Below are positions 47,001 through 61,203 of a stretch of DNA of 64,000 nt, one piece after another (position 1 is the stretch's first letter; each line of letters opens with the position of its first letter). Where the stretch lies: the NCBI RefSeq assembly GCF_020085105.1, contig NC_058055.1, positions 16,501,822-16,565,821 on the forward strand. Direction: 5' to 3'. The DNA is from Siniperca chuatsi. Lineage: Eukaryota > Chordata > Actinopteri > Centrarchiformes > Sinipercidae. Both the position numbers and the translations under genes were made by a program. Below the pieces are notes generated by a model. The model had not been told where the DNA came from. It saw only the letters and a program-made list of their open reading frames with translations, and did no database searches.

Positions 47001-50000
47001 CTTTCAAATAGTATAAAAGTTTCCAAAATCAAAGCAAGCTGCTGAAATTGATTAAGATTTGCACATACAGAACAGGCTTTCTGCTCAGTTAACTGATCTG
47101 ATCCAAACTTATGTTCTTAACTGAATCTTAATCTGTCGTGTCAGTGTGGAACTCATCACAACCCTCAGAGCTGCAAGAAAGGTTTCCCTGCAGTGTTGAT
47201 GTAACTGAGTGTGTTTCAGTATGATTTGTTTTCAATTGTTTTGCTTAAAGGGGTAATATGTAAGATTTGGCCAGAATTTTATTTTAAAACATTCAAAAAG
47301 TGAACTAACCTTATCAACAGAATACGAAGAAGTAACAGTTCTGACGTCATGTCAATGACGTTAATGTATTGTGCTGCTGAAATTAGCATGCTAACCTGCT
47401 AGCTTCGACCCGTCCTGTGTTGTAATACCACGATACTCCGATAGTATAGCTCAAGTAGTTCCAGGAGATGTGTGCCAGCAGTGAGTTCGCAATGTTACAC
47501 AAGCTCTCTTGGCTTTTTTTGTCTAAAAAAAACAAACAAAATAAACTCACAAAATGCCAAGAAAGGAAATATTCTTACACCTATTATCCTTATCAAACAG
47601 CAAAATACAACCGTACACCTTCTGAATTCACATTTCTCTCTTTCACTGAAATATTACAAGCTTAATTGCCTTGTTAACTCATTGTAAAACACACTTCATT
47701 CAAACTCGACAGAAACAAAATAAAACTCACCAAAACCGTCTTTGTTAGTCTTTCCACTGTTCCAACAATAACCAACTCTGGTTTGGTTGAAATAAAACCT
47801 TAATTCACCACGTTACAATATTCTGGCTCTACAGTCTTCGGGCCCAGTCTGGCCGTGTTCACTTGCAGGCCTAAAGAAAATAATCGTTAGTTGCAGCACT
47901 GTTCAGATTCAAATACATTAAACATGTGTGATGAACTGTCCCAACATAGGACAATAATGGTTGAGGTAGAGGATTGATGTATTGTTTTCTATATCTGGAC
48001 ACTTGGTAGTGCATCAGGGTGCTTATACCTCAGCCGGTTACTAATGTACAGTAAAAAGAAGAAATTTGAGTCATAATCGGGTTTTTAAAAAAAAATTTTT
48101 GGTAGTTTGAGTACTTTTGATTTAACTGTTAGTTTTAGCAAGTTTAACTTAGCTCTGTTGCTATGGTTACTAGCAGTTTTCTCTAGACTGAGGTGCCCTT
48201 CCAGCCAATCAGAAACAAGTATAGTCTGTAGCCACAGTATATGTTTTAACAGGTGTTTTAATGTCTCATTGCTTCTGTTGGGACTCAGTTTCTGAAATAG
48301 ATGACAGAACTTTAGCTCACAACTAGAACTTTGGTCAGCGTTGAGCTAAATTCAGTCTGTCTGAGAAGCCAGAAGTTACGGCAGTGTCACAGCTTTAAAT
48401 GACATTTCCTGAGTATATTTAAAAGGATTCACAGTGGTGAGACTTATTTTTGTGTCAGCTGAGTGACAGAAACACTCAAAATACAAACGACAGTGTGAAC
48501 CAGCACGTGACCTGCGAGGTCTTCGGTGTGAAAACTAAATAACCTAGTGATGATCTGTGAGAACAAACTGTTTTACAACCCACAAGGTCTGTTAAGCATC
48601 CAGAGGTCAAATTACCCACTTAGGCCTGCAGTCCTGTCGGCTTGTACTCCTTTAGCAGTGTGCTGGTGCAGAAATGATGCAGTTAAATACTCCGTGCTGT
48701 GAAGTTAAATGGAGTAGCAGGTGATGAAACCAGGCCAGCTTTATTTTCTTGTCAAGATCATAAGATAACACAGGTGGGTTGTATAGTGAAGGCCCAACAC
48801 AGATATGTCTTTCAAAGACAAAAAAGGACAACACAGAGAATTTCAGAGCCTGTTTTTTTGCCCTAATGTGTTTACACATGATATTTTTTAACCTTTCTTG
48901 ACATTGAACGAAGGCAAACTGCTTCAAAAGTTGTGTATAATTAAGTGTGATGTCTAACTGCTGTAAGCTGCATCCATATCTGGAGTCCTACAACGAACCT
49001 TCACCAAACCAAATCTCAGGTTTTCTTTCTTCCCTCGTCTCCCCATCCGGTTTTCTTTTCAGTGTCCCTCATTTTAAAACCGTCCCCATTTTTACCACAG
49101 CACTGTTGCCATGACGCTGTGGTCATCAACTGGCGAATGCAGGTCAGTAAGGCAGCAACGAGATGCGTCACTCCTCTGCAGCTGCATGCTATCAAACTTC
49201 ATCACAGTTCAGAGTGCTGAGGGGAGGAAATTGTTACATATCAGGTTTGTTTTATATTGAGCTGAATTTGAGCAAAAAACAACAACAAAAAAGTCCTGTT
49301 ACTGAAAACAGGAAACTGAAAAGTTTCCTATAAACTGAATGTCTACATTTTCATAAAAATCCAATAATCTAGTATGCATATATGTAATACACTCATTTGC
49401 ACCATGGGACCATGCATCATCTATACTTATCAAAGTGTAGTTTATAGACCTTTTTGTATAATAATAATGCCTAAATATAGTTATATACTTGCTGCTTTCA
49501 AGTCAAGAGTTTGGATTATTTTTTTTATTTAAGTTGTCTTTGCAGGAAAACATTTACTTAACAGAATATCCAGGTGACATGGTGACTGAAGTCATTTCTA
49601 AATGATGAATGTAACATTTTTGGGCTGCTAATTATTATATTACTTGGTGCTACAACAATTAATAAAAAATACCTCCCCAGTTATTTTCTCCAAGGCGTAG
49701 GGTGTTGACGTCTAACTCATGATCTTCCAGCACAACCTTGCTGAAACATGCAGCAGTTTTTGTGGAAAACAAGACTAAGAGTCAACAGCCATGCTAGCAG
49801 TTCTGTGAGGCTGTACTCAGGCACAGTGTTGCTTTGAGCTAAACGCTTTCATCAGCACGCTAGCATGCTCACAATGACAATGTTAACATGCTGATGTTGG
49901 AAAAATGTCTGCCATGTTTGCTGTCTTTAGTTTAGCATGTTAGCATGCTAACATTTGCCAATTAGTACTAATTAGCTAGAAAAGTTGAAAGTTGAAGAAT

Positions 50001-53000
50001 TTCACACTGCATCCTGTTCATCAGACTAAAACAACACAATTTGTAGTGTCAGTAGTGATATTAGAAAATATGACTTTTTGTCAACGCTGTGTCATTGCAA
50101 AGCAGAACCGCAACAGAAATAAAGAAGGAATGGTTTGAGATTAGGTTAATTCCCTAAAAATGTCTTCCTAAAGTGAAACAGTCCACTATTACTGATACTG
50201 AGTAATAGTGGACTACTACTGAGAGACGGTCAAGGGGACGTGATAGTCAGGGACACATTCGTTCAAATTCTGTCATTACAATTCTTCATGAATGATTGTA
50301 ATCATTTCATTTAGTTCAGTTTAAAGATTCATAGTCACTGATTTTATAGTTGATAGTTTGTTGACTTTTTCTCTAAGCTAAGCGATCACATCACCATTCA
50401 AATACATTTTAGTATGTACATCAGAAAGTGAATGCATCATGTCACCAGTGTGGCAAATTTTCTATATCATCAACATGTTGATCCCAAAAAACATTAAAGT
50501 TGATGAACAATCTCCTGCATTTTTTAATCTGCTGGATGTTTTGCAAATACTTAACAAATCTGTGGATCTCCTACTTTCCTCTGGCTCACAAATTAATTAA
50601 AAAGTTGTAATGATGACATGGTGTTTTAGGGCATCTTCTCCTATAATTACGGAGGGTCTAGGGTACCTTTGCTACCTGAGTGTCATCAACTTCCTTCCCC
50701 TCGCTGCTTTAACCCCCCCCTTCAGTGATTAGTTGGATTTGCCTTCATACATAAAAAACTAAACCGGATTAGTCCATGTGAGCTGTGTTGGGCCTTCCTC
50801 CTCCCACCTAACTGATAGACCCCCTGCAAACAGACCAAAGTGGCTCCCTGTTCATGTCATATTTTCATTACAGTGTTTTAGTGAAATATCCTGCAAGTGT
50901 CAGCAGATAGTGATCAACTGATACTGATATTTAATAGAATTTAAGAAGAAGAATTTAATCTGATGATTATATATCAGATGATAATTTTTTTTACAAATGA
51001 CATGACCCATAACATTTTGGTAAGGCTCTCTTGGTTTTTTCAGGGTTGTGTCAAAGATACTGTAAATAAGTGTATATAATATGTAAAAACAAAAATAGAT
51101 TCAGCTTGAATACAATAATAGTAAAACATAGAGAGAGTCAAATATACCTAAAAATAAATAATGCAGCCAATAAAACATTTATGCCAAAATGCGCCTATGC
51201 CGATACATCTGTCAGCTCAGTGAATGAATGAATCAAAATAAAAATTACACTACATATGAATGTGTTAAACATCATCCTATGTGTAGTTTTCATAAACTGT
51301 AATGCAAACTTGAAACAATATTCGGTATTGTTTTAAAACATTCAGTAAACCGACTGGATGAATATGTTTTTCTGCTTTTTTCCTCTGATTTTCAACACCA
51401 GCTTGTTCATATTATACATAAACAATATATTGTATCGTCTTCTGTTTTCTTGTCTTGAACCTGTCATTCATAATGTATGTTTACAGCAGTGTCCTGATTG
51501 TCACGTTGCAAAGAAAATTACATGTTAGTGTGTGTGTGAGTGTGATGACCCTCATCTACACTCAATGAGAGGAAATCAGCTGTGTGTTTGTCCACATGTG
51601 ATACTCTCTCACACTGTGAGGTGAGCAAGAGGGCAGGAGACAAAATGTGTGGTTTCCATGCCAACAGGACAGAGGGCTTCATGCCAGAGAAGTGGCAGAG
51701 GTCCAGCAGTATAGGAGCTGGCTGTATTGTATATGATAGGGAAACACTCGCTGAGCTGAAGGGAAGCTTATAGCTCATGTGGGAGAAATGTTCATGCCAA
51801 GCCATGGCAAAAATACCCTAACAGCTAAAACAAATCGCTCTACTGAAACACAAACACACAATGGACTTCTTGCAGGAACATTTTAGTATTCTTATCCTAA
51901 TCTTTTACTTTTTCCCGTGACGCTTGCTTGTACGAGTGTTCGCCAAACTCTCTAAACTACCCAAACTTAAATTCATAAATTGCTTGTTTCAACCTAATGA
52001 ATGCCACCCGTTCATGAGATTTGATCTAGTTAGCATAGTCGATGCCGCTTAATTGCTTTATACGGCTACCTGTTCCGCTCCACTATGGGCAAGTTTCATC
52101 AACACCAAGAGTCTACCGCCATGCCAGTAGTTCTCTGAGACTGTACTTAGACACAGTGGTGCTTTGAACTGAATGTCGGCATGCTAACAAAGCTCACAGT
52201 GACAGTGCTAACATGCTGATATTTAGCAGGTATAATGTTTATCATGTTCACAATCTTATTTTTACGTGTTAGCATGCTAAAATCTTGCCGTTAACAATAC
52301 GCATGGTGAAATGTGCCAAAATACAGCTGAAGTATTTGGTCATAAACCAAAGTATTGGACAAGTTGAAATTTTGACTTGATGATGGCTCTAAAAGTCTGG
52401 GGATCACTGAAGTTAATTCAAATTTATTGTGAGGGTGACATGAATGTCTGTACTAAAAATGTTACACAAGAGCGAAAGGAAGAGCTTCACATCCTGAAAT
52501 AGTTTGACATGAGTTTAGATGCTAAAAAATGTCTGGCTAAAGCGAGAAGAGAAGCGATAGTCAGTCAGGAAATTACAAATCACTCTGCTGATTGAAATCA
52601 TTTCGTTCAGTTCAGTTTGAAGATTCATAGTTACTATGTAGTTTGTTAATTTTTTCGCTAAGCGATCGCATTACTGTTCAATGCACTTTAGTATGTACAT
52701 CAGTAGGTGAATGCAACACCGTTCATACTGCTGTCACTTCAGCGCTGATTCTTCTCAGTACAAAACTCTCCCTCTACAAGTACAGTTTATAATGTTAATA
52801 GCTCGGGAGCCGCCTAATTACAACAGAGTTATCACTTCATGATTGCTGATGTGGCTTTGGCGGTCTTTCATTAAGCTTTTAACCAGGCAGTAACATACTG
52901 TGTATCACGACTGAACGGACAACAGAGCTTTCGGACACCAGTGAAAGGAGCTCGGCTGCTGAAAGCTACATCAGTCAGTGACAACAGTGAAGATTCAGTG

Positions 53001-56000
53001 CTAAAGATGAATCCATACATGGACTGAATACCTCTAATTCTAGTCATAAGTACGTCTTTCCCCTTGTGAAGAAATACAGACAAATCTGCACATGACCAGT
53101 ACGACAATATTGGTGAAAGCTACAAGTTTTCTTAAATCACTTGTACTTATGAACAAAGCTGTTCAAACGAGCGGTTCTTGCGTGAGGCCCATTGTGTTCA
53201 ATCCACTTTCCTATAACAATCCCACTCATCTATCCCTGGAGCTAATCTTAGAGGATTACTGATTAAAATGTACTCTCTGCCACAGTACTATGTCCCGTCT
53301 CACCTCTGTGACATGACATGGCTGTTGTCACATGAAACAGGCCGTGTAAAAGTAAATCATAGAGAAATTCATTTAGCCTAGCATTGTTTGCACATAGGGC
53401 TGCACAATTATGCCTAAAATGATCATTAAGATTATTCATCACAATTTTTCTTGAACATTTTATGGCCAATCATTTTCAGTTTTTGCCAATTTTCATAGAA
53501 AAATTGATTGGTTTCAATTGATTTTCACTTAGATGTATGTCCCCATGCATCCAAACGTTGTGTTTCCTGCTGCAATAGAAAATGCTCCTGGTAATAGAGA
53601 GGAGATGAATGGGGAGAAAATGCTAACGAGCGGCTGATTTTACAACATAGTCCCTCCAGTATGGAAGCAAATTAGGATCATTAATATTCTGAGCTTGTGA
53701 AATGATGTTCGCAAATAATTTCACAGCCTGTAGTTGTATATCACCTTTTGTGTACATGTGAAAAAAATGTGCATGCACGTATCTGAATGTGGGACTTTGT
53801 ACAGCTGCAAAACCTTTTTTACAAATATTTTGTGTATGTGTAATTCAAATATGTGCAGGAATATTTTCAGCAGTGAGGTTTCACACCTTATACCCCCTTA
53901 TACTGTGGGTTTATTGAGTGATGTACAATATGAAAGTAAAGGCATCATCAAAACCCAGATTGAGATTTCTATGATTAAATGTGTATCCTGACTGCACGGT
54001 GGTGAAAACTGTGGAAACTTCCAGGGAGGACGTCGGACCCACCAATCCTTTAGCTCAAGTGGGACAGACTGAACTAGATCCCATTATCAGTGTCAGCATG
54101 CATGTTGTGTTGTGTATAAGCCTTTAATATGGTTTCATGTGGCTGCGATCTTAAACCGTCATACTGGAAGGTTCCTGTCCTGCCCCAGCGTTATCTGGGT
54201 GAACTGCTAGAACGAGCTCAAAACTGTTTATTTTGGCAGAATCTAGGTCACATGTTACAGTATGTGTTGAACTGTGGACCTGACCTTGTCTGGTTGTAAG
54301 CTTGTGATTTCTGCCACATCTGTGGCGAGTGGACAGGAAGGATGTCAGCTGAAAGATAACACAAAAAAAGCATGATTTTTTAAAAAATAACTTCACTTAT
54401 CTGATATCTGGAATAAAAGCGTGTCTCTTTCTCTCTGCGCTGCTCTTTGAGTTCACTTTGGTAAATCAGCTGTTGATAAACCACCTTGCAGCAGCTTTTA
54501 GGGCTCTCCCACATGGTCATAAAGTCTGGTAGCATCATTGGTTTTGTCATTAATATATTAAGATTTTTAAGATTTCAGTCCTGGTTTTCAACACCTGTGG
54601 TTACTGGTGGTAACAGCAAATGTAGTTTTATACTGCAGCAAGCACTCGTTGAGCAGTAAATTTGTCAGAAATACAACAGAAGAGCAACTGCTGGATAATT
54701 TTACAGTGTACCCAAACAAACACGTTTAATAAAGAAGTCAATTATCAGTCTTTCCATCATGCCATCAATAACCGTGATCTGATTTCAGCAGCAGGACAGA
54801 GTAAAGTTGGTTACTTTGCTGAAGAGTTGGAGACTATGGAGCAACTACATGCACGCATCGTTTCCTGCCTGTGTATCCCTTGTGCTTTTTTTTTTAATCC
54901 TAGGCAGGAATGGTGGACTCCACCACTAACAATGAAAACTACTATAGAAAGAAATAATTACTTAATCTAAAATTGCTATTGCTTAAAATAGACTAAAAAG
55001 AATATTTGTTGTTTAGCCCCTATGATGGTCCATACCACCTTGAAATAGTAGTGGAGTTGTGTTTATTTCAGAACTGCAGGTCACATTGACAGACTTGGGC
55101 CCAAACAGCCTTTCTTTCATATGCAGTCACTACAAAAGAAACTTCTGTTAACAATTACTACAAAGTTCTTGTACACCGGTAAGTCGGTAAAAGAAGTCAA
55201 ATTTATTAATTTCATGAAGGTCTGAGGAACGAAACGTTGTAAATAAAGTGATCAACAGGATTTTTTGCTTCTTTCCAAGTGCACATCTCAAACAATGAAG
55301 ACATTTTACTCAACATCACACACAGTCAGAAATTACTTTTTTATTGTCACACTTAAAAAAACCCTAAAAAGTCACAAAGAGCCATATCATTGTGTTGTTG
55401 TGTCATTCTTGTGTTTGGACAGGCACTAAAATATCACTAGAATACGTTTTACTACCCATTAAACATGACGTGCACAAATAAAATGTAATAAGTGATGGGT
55501 ATAAAATATTGGATCTGGAGTTTGATACATTTGTCCAGTGATGAGGATGTGAAGTCCGAAGTTGTTGCAGGACTTTGTTAAAACGTGCTGATGTTGACGT
55601 TTGAAGAAGTGGTTTACAGACAAGCTTCCTGTTTTCAGCAACGTTTGACCGCTGCTGCGTTAACGCTCACACCGCAGCTTTGACTGTTTTATAGTCATCT
55701 TAGGCTGGGTTCCACCAACAAGGATTCATTTAATATAAGATTAGTTCTAATCAGAGTTTAGCAAGACTAGGTTTAAAATGAGTAAACCCAGATTTAAAAT
55801 TAAGCAGAGCTCTGTTGCACAATTTAAAAATAAATAAAAAGTTTATTGATGTAAACCAAAATTAAATAGAATTTAATCAATATGGAGATGCTTACCAACC
55901 CAAATTAAAATAAATAATACATTTGAGTGCTGTCAGGACCTAGTAAGTATAAAAGGGGGTGGGCATACTGTTTTATGCAGCTGTAATAGCTCCACAGGAA

Positions 56001-56791
56001 AGTGAAAGTGAAACTGTACTTCCACCTGGCATCTTTCTTCATAATGTGTACTCCTTTCTGTTATTTTAGTAGTTTATACTGAGTTTAACTCAACAGTGCT
56101 CAGTTGGGTTGAGTCTTTCCCTGAACTTTCTTTGAGGAACTTGATTATTTTGCTCAATACATCTCAAAAAGGCAGCCATTTTAAAAGTGAAACCTCCTCA
56201 AGTATAAGTTTAAAGTTAATACTGCATCACATTTTAAATTGGAGTTTAAAGTTTTGGTGCAGCAGAATTAAATTTAATCTAGAGTAAAAACTAAACTGAG
56301 GTTTAATGAGAGAGGTTTAAATTTTATCTTTCTTAAATTTAAGCTTGTTGTAAAGTTTGGTGCAACATAATTTGAAATTAAACCATGATTTAATCGGGTT
56401 TAAAAATTAATCCTTGTTGGTGCAACCCAGCCTTAGTGTGTTGCATCAGTCAGCTGGGACTGCAGTGACAAGACACTTCACTGCACTTTTAATTCACAAA
56501 GGTTGCCTTTTGGTTGAATCAGTCCTATACTTGCAAACACATAGACACACACACACACACACACACACAGAAAGCTTGTTCTGTCTGGAGGTGTTTACTA
56601 TCACAGCGCAGAAGGAGAGCTGACAGTGATAAACTGGAGTCTGTTCGTGGATTCATCAACTGCTAGCAGCAAGTTAACCTCAGATGGCTCTGTGTGTCTG
56701 TGGGTGTGTGTGTGTGTGTGTGTGGGTGTATGAGATAACAGACTGCATGTAATTTACTACAAACACCTCAGGTTTTGTGAGGCAAAGTGAG

Positions 56792-56827
<36 letters not shown>

Positions 56828-56971
56828 GAACTCTCGAAATCAAACTCATTGTCCTCATGGGACTTCATTAGGAGGCTCAAAGGTAACTATTAGCACTAGG
56901 TTAGCAAAAGGACGAGGACAACACCAGCTGTGGTACAGTGTATTATACCCACGTGTAGATGTACCCTCTGT

Positions 56972-57002
<31 letters not shown>

Positions 57003-60000
57003 TGCAGAACTCTTATTAATGTTCCCACTCCTTACAGGCATAGATGTTGTTTGTTCTTAATTAAAATTGTGTGGCTGCTGAGGGTGCTTGTGTTTGTCTG
57101 TGTGTGGGGATGCTGTGTGACTCTTCAGGTGTTGTATGGCAGTAAACGGAGCGCTGTATGCAGAGCTGATGTGTTTAGAAGAGCCGACCTCAGCAGACTG
57201 ACAGAGGAGCAAAGGCATCACAGCGTCACAACGAATCAGATCAGCTCCGGCAGGAACACTCAGCACAGTAACTGGAGTTGACAACATGCTGTGACTTCGG
57301 GGTATATGCTTCTACTTCGGGCGTGCTCCAGCATGAATACATAAACATGAAAAATAACATGCAGGGAGCATTATAAATAATCCTCCAGGGGGAATTAATG
57401 TAGAAACTACAAGGGCACTCGGAGAGCACAGACCTGCGCCAAGGCCAATAGTTAAGTCCTCTACTATATGCAAATCTGCAAGCGCAACCACTATATATGT
57501 CTGGTTATATTTCCAAAACTATTAGAATTACAGTATGTCAAACAAGCGCGCCGAGGTTGTAACAACTACTGCGGACAAAGCAGGTGGAAATATCGCGTTT
57601 CTACTTGTTAGTTGTCAACTGGAATAAAACGTTACTTCACCTGATTCACTGTTTCCACCGCGACCGCTCTGCTCTGCTGTGTGTGTGTGTGTGTGTGTGT
57701 GTGTGGGAGCTGAGCCTCGGTCAAACACGCAGAGGAAAGGACAGAGAAGCTGGCGCGACTATAACTTTTTTTTTACGGATCTGCATGATTCACGTGCGTC
57801 ACATTTTCAGGTCGGAAAACCGGAATTCCGGATTAATCTGAAAGAATCACATCCCTGATTGCTTATTTCTTACATACTTGCTGCATTTGTTTCTGCCGTG
57901 ATGTTTGAGGTTATGTTATAAATCTTTTTATTCACATTGGAACTGTCATTTTATGTCCCTGTGTTAATGATCTTTTCATTTTACTTTATTTAGTTTCAAA
58001 AATAATTAATTCTTGATCATCTTTCTGATGTTTAGCAATGATGATTAAGATATCACAGTCGATGATGGTTTACAGGTACATGTGATGAAGAACGGGAGCT
58101 ATGAATAGCAAAAGCCATACGTAATGGTCTTACTGACAGCTGCTCTGGCAATTGTGCTTCTTCTTTAACATTGTTTTTAATTGAACGACTGCCAGGTTCC
58201 ACAATGATTTTATAAAACAAATCCATTTATACACATGGCTTATGATAGGGACCATAAGAATGTGTATGCTGACCCTCCATCTCTTCCTACACACACCCTA
58301 ATCTACCAAACTGAAAGGAATCATAACACTATGAAAAGTGTGAAAACATTTTGGGAAAATAAAAAATCTCCCTTTATTTATCGTTTTTAGAAATGTATGA
58401 AAAGTGAGATACTGACTAAATCAATTTAACATTATCAACACTTTTCACAATTAAATAGAAATGAGAATAACAAGACATGCATGACATTCACAGCTGGGAG
58501 CTGATGGAAACATCTGGAAATATCATATCTTTTTTTTGTGGGAAGCTGCTGCTGTCAATGTGTCATAAAGAACAGCTGGTGGGTTGATTGGCCAATCAGA
58601 GCCGTCCCTCATTAGCGATTAAATTATTCCTCTCTGTACTGATGGACGTCCGTGTCTCCACTGTTGTCTCTGAGCAGACAGATGTGGTTGGCTTACAGTC
58701 AGCAGACACAGCGGACACACTGTGTGTCTGTGTGTGTCACAAGAACGCGTCCATCAGAAGAAACAGCAGAACATGCAGAGACAACTGCAGATCTGTTAAC
58801 ATCACATGAGAAGGAAAAACAGACACTGAGTGAATAGATGGACTTGGCATGTAATCACACACATTCACTGACTCTGTTTCTCTCATGGCTGCTCAGACCT
58901 GCAGTGATCCACTCTAAGATCCCTGAAACAATGTTATCCCAAATTAATTTTGAATTTATTTTTCATCCACCAGCATCATGTGATGATAGCGAGATGTTGC
59001 ACTTACACCTGCCGGGCAGTGGTGTCATCGGATCAGGCAGGAAGCAGGAAGTGTCTCTCTGCTCTGCTGGGGAACTCTAATAAGCAGTGACACTGCCTGG
59101 TGAGGGCAGGAAGGATTACAGGAATAAAAATAACTCTTTCTTACTGGGTGCGTGTGTGTGTGTGTGTGCCATATTTGTGAGGAAATGGCTCCTCTAACAC
59201 AGTTTTTCATCAGGATTTGTGTCAAAAATTCAATGTCAGCTATCCTAAAGTTGAAAATGATTTGAATTTATATTATTATTTGAATATGTTGTTGATTGCT
59301 GCAGAGCTGTTTTAGTTTAAGTTTCTGGGTATGTGAATGTTTGAGTGCATATTTTCATTTAAAATGAACATCCATTGTCAGTATAGACACTTTCAGAGTA
59401 TTTATTTTCCTGTTACAGCTTCCTGACTGCCGAGCAACTAGTGCTTGTTGAAAGAATACATTTTCTTTGTCTGCAGCGGTTAACGTTTGCTTTTTTTCCT
59501 ATATGAGATCAGCAAATATCTGATCAAAGTCTAAAAATCTGTCCTCTCTTTTGATGCAAACTTTTCAATACTCTCTGCTATGAACATATTTCGGTCTCAG
59601 AAAGTATTGAAGTTCGATACCCAGCCCTCCCAGTTATATGATGTATTGATCAGGGAATTAATGGACTTGGAGTGTTTTTATAAAAAGCACATTCTTTGTA
59701 TTTTCATTCAAGCGCTACTTAATAGTACTTTATGTCTAATCTGTAACTCTCTATCCCCTTTCTCTCTCTCTCTCTCGCTCAGATTATCTGTGCAGCCCGG
59801 ACGAGAACATTTTCAACATTGACTTCACCAGGTTCAAGATCAGAGACATGGAGACCGGCACGGTGCTGTTTGAAATCACCAAACCTCCATCCACAGGCGA
59901 GTCACTGAACTATTCCTTGGATTTGATTCATTTAACCTTTATTTACCGTGAAAACACTTTATACTTAAAACACATTATAAAGTAGCTTCATACATGTGGG

Positions 60001-61160
60001 CTGCACACATCCACTAAACAAGTCCATTAACCTGCAGAAACATCCTCGTAAAACGCACACTAATGATCCTTTGATAATAATCCTTTTGAGATTTTTAAAC
60101 TAAAGTAATAAAGTAATTAAGTCATTGTCAAGTCTATAAAACATAGGGGGAAAAAAGATCCCCATCATGGCCTTCAAAGGAATGTCTAAAAACTGCTTAG
60201 TCACTAATAAGCAGCAAAACAACACTAAAGTATTTAACACTTTACTTATTTTATTTACTTACATTTCTAAGCAATTAATAAATGGTTTATAACACATAAT
60301 AAGCAGATATAAGGAGTTGCATGCCGGTAGTTTATTGTTATTGTAGTTTGGAGAATCATCAAGTTTTCTTCAGTATCAAAGTAATCAGTGATAGTTGTCT
60401 GTACATCTATGGTAATGGCAATCAGGAATTGCTAATAGCTAATTCAGCATACTTTTAATGCTGCCAATTTGCCAAAACGTAAACAAATATAGGCTAAATA
60501 AAAACAGGGTTGTAGCAAGAGGCCTATAAATACAAGATCCGTTATCCCACATGCTTCATAGTGTTTAGTTCAGTTAGGAAACAAATCGGTGCTTATTCTC
60601 TACCAAACAAATGTATAATTTTCTCTTGCTTGGTAGTAGACATGAACTGGAATATAAACCTGTTACTTATTCTGGTTTTCCGGGTTGTTCAATGTTGTAT
60701 TTGTTGTTACATGTTTGTTTTCAGTCAACCACAGACAAGCCAAGGGAAATTTCCATGTCTAAAAATATTTAGTTTAATTTTATTCTGTTCCGTTTCATAC
60801 AAACTGATCCTCAAGACAAAGCAGGGGAGAAGAGGGATGTTGACCCAAACGCTGGCCGATTTGTTCGTTACCAGTTCACTCCCGCTTTTCTCCGACTGCG
60901 GCAAGTTGGAGCCACGTAAGTGAGAACGTGTGTGAATCTTTATTTACAAGGAAGCAGTTACCAACAGATTAATTAGCAGCAGATTATTAGCTGTGTCCTC
61001 TGTCAGTTCAATTCAATTCAATGGAGCTGTATTGGTATGGGAAACAGACGTTTACATTGCCAAAGCAAGTGTGACATAAAAACATGTACATAAACAGAAG
61101 AATTGTGCTATTAAAACATATATATGTATGTGTGTATATGTGTATATATATATATGTGTA

Positions 61161-61203
<43 letters not shown>

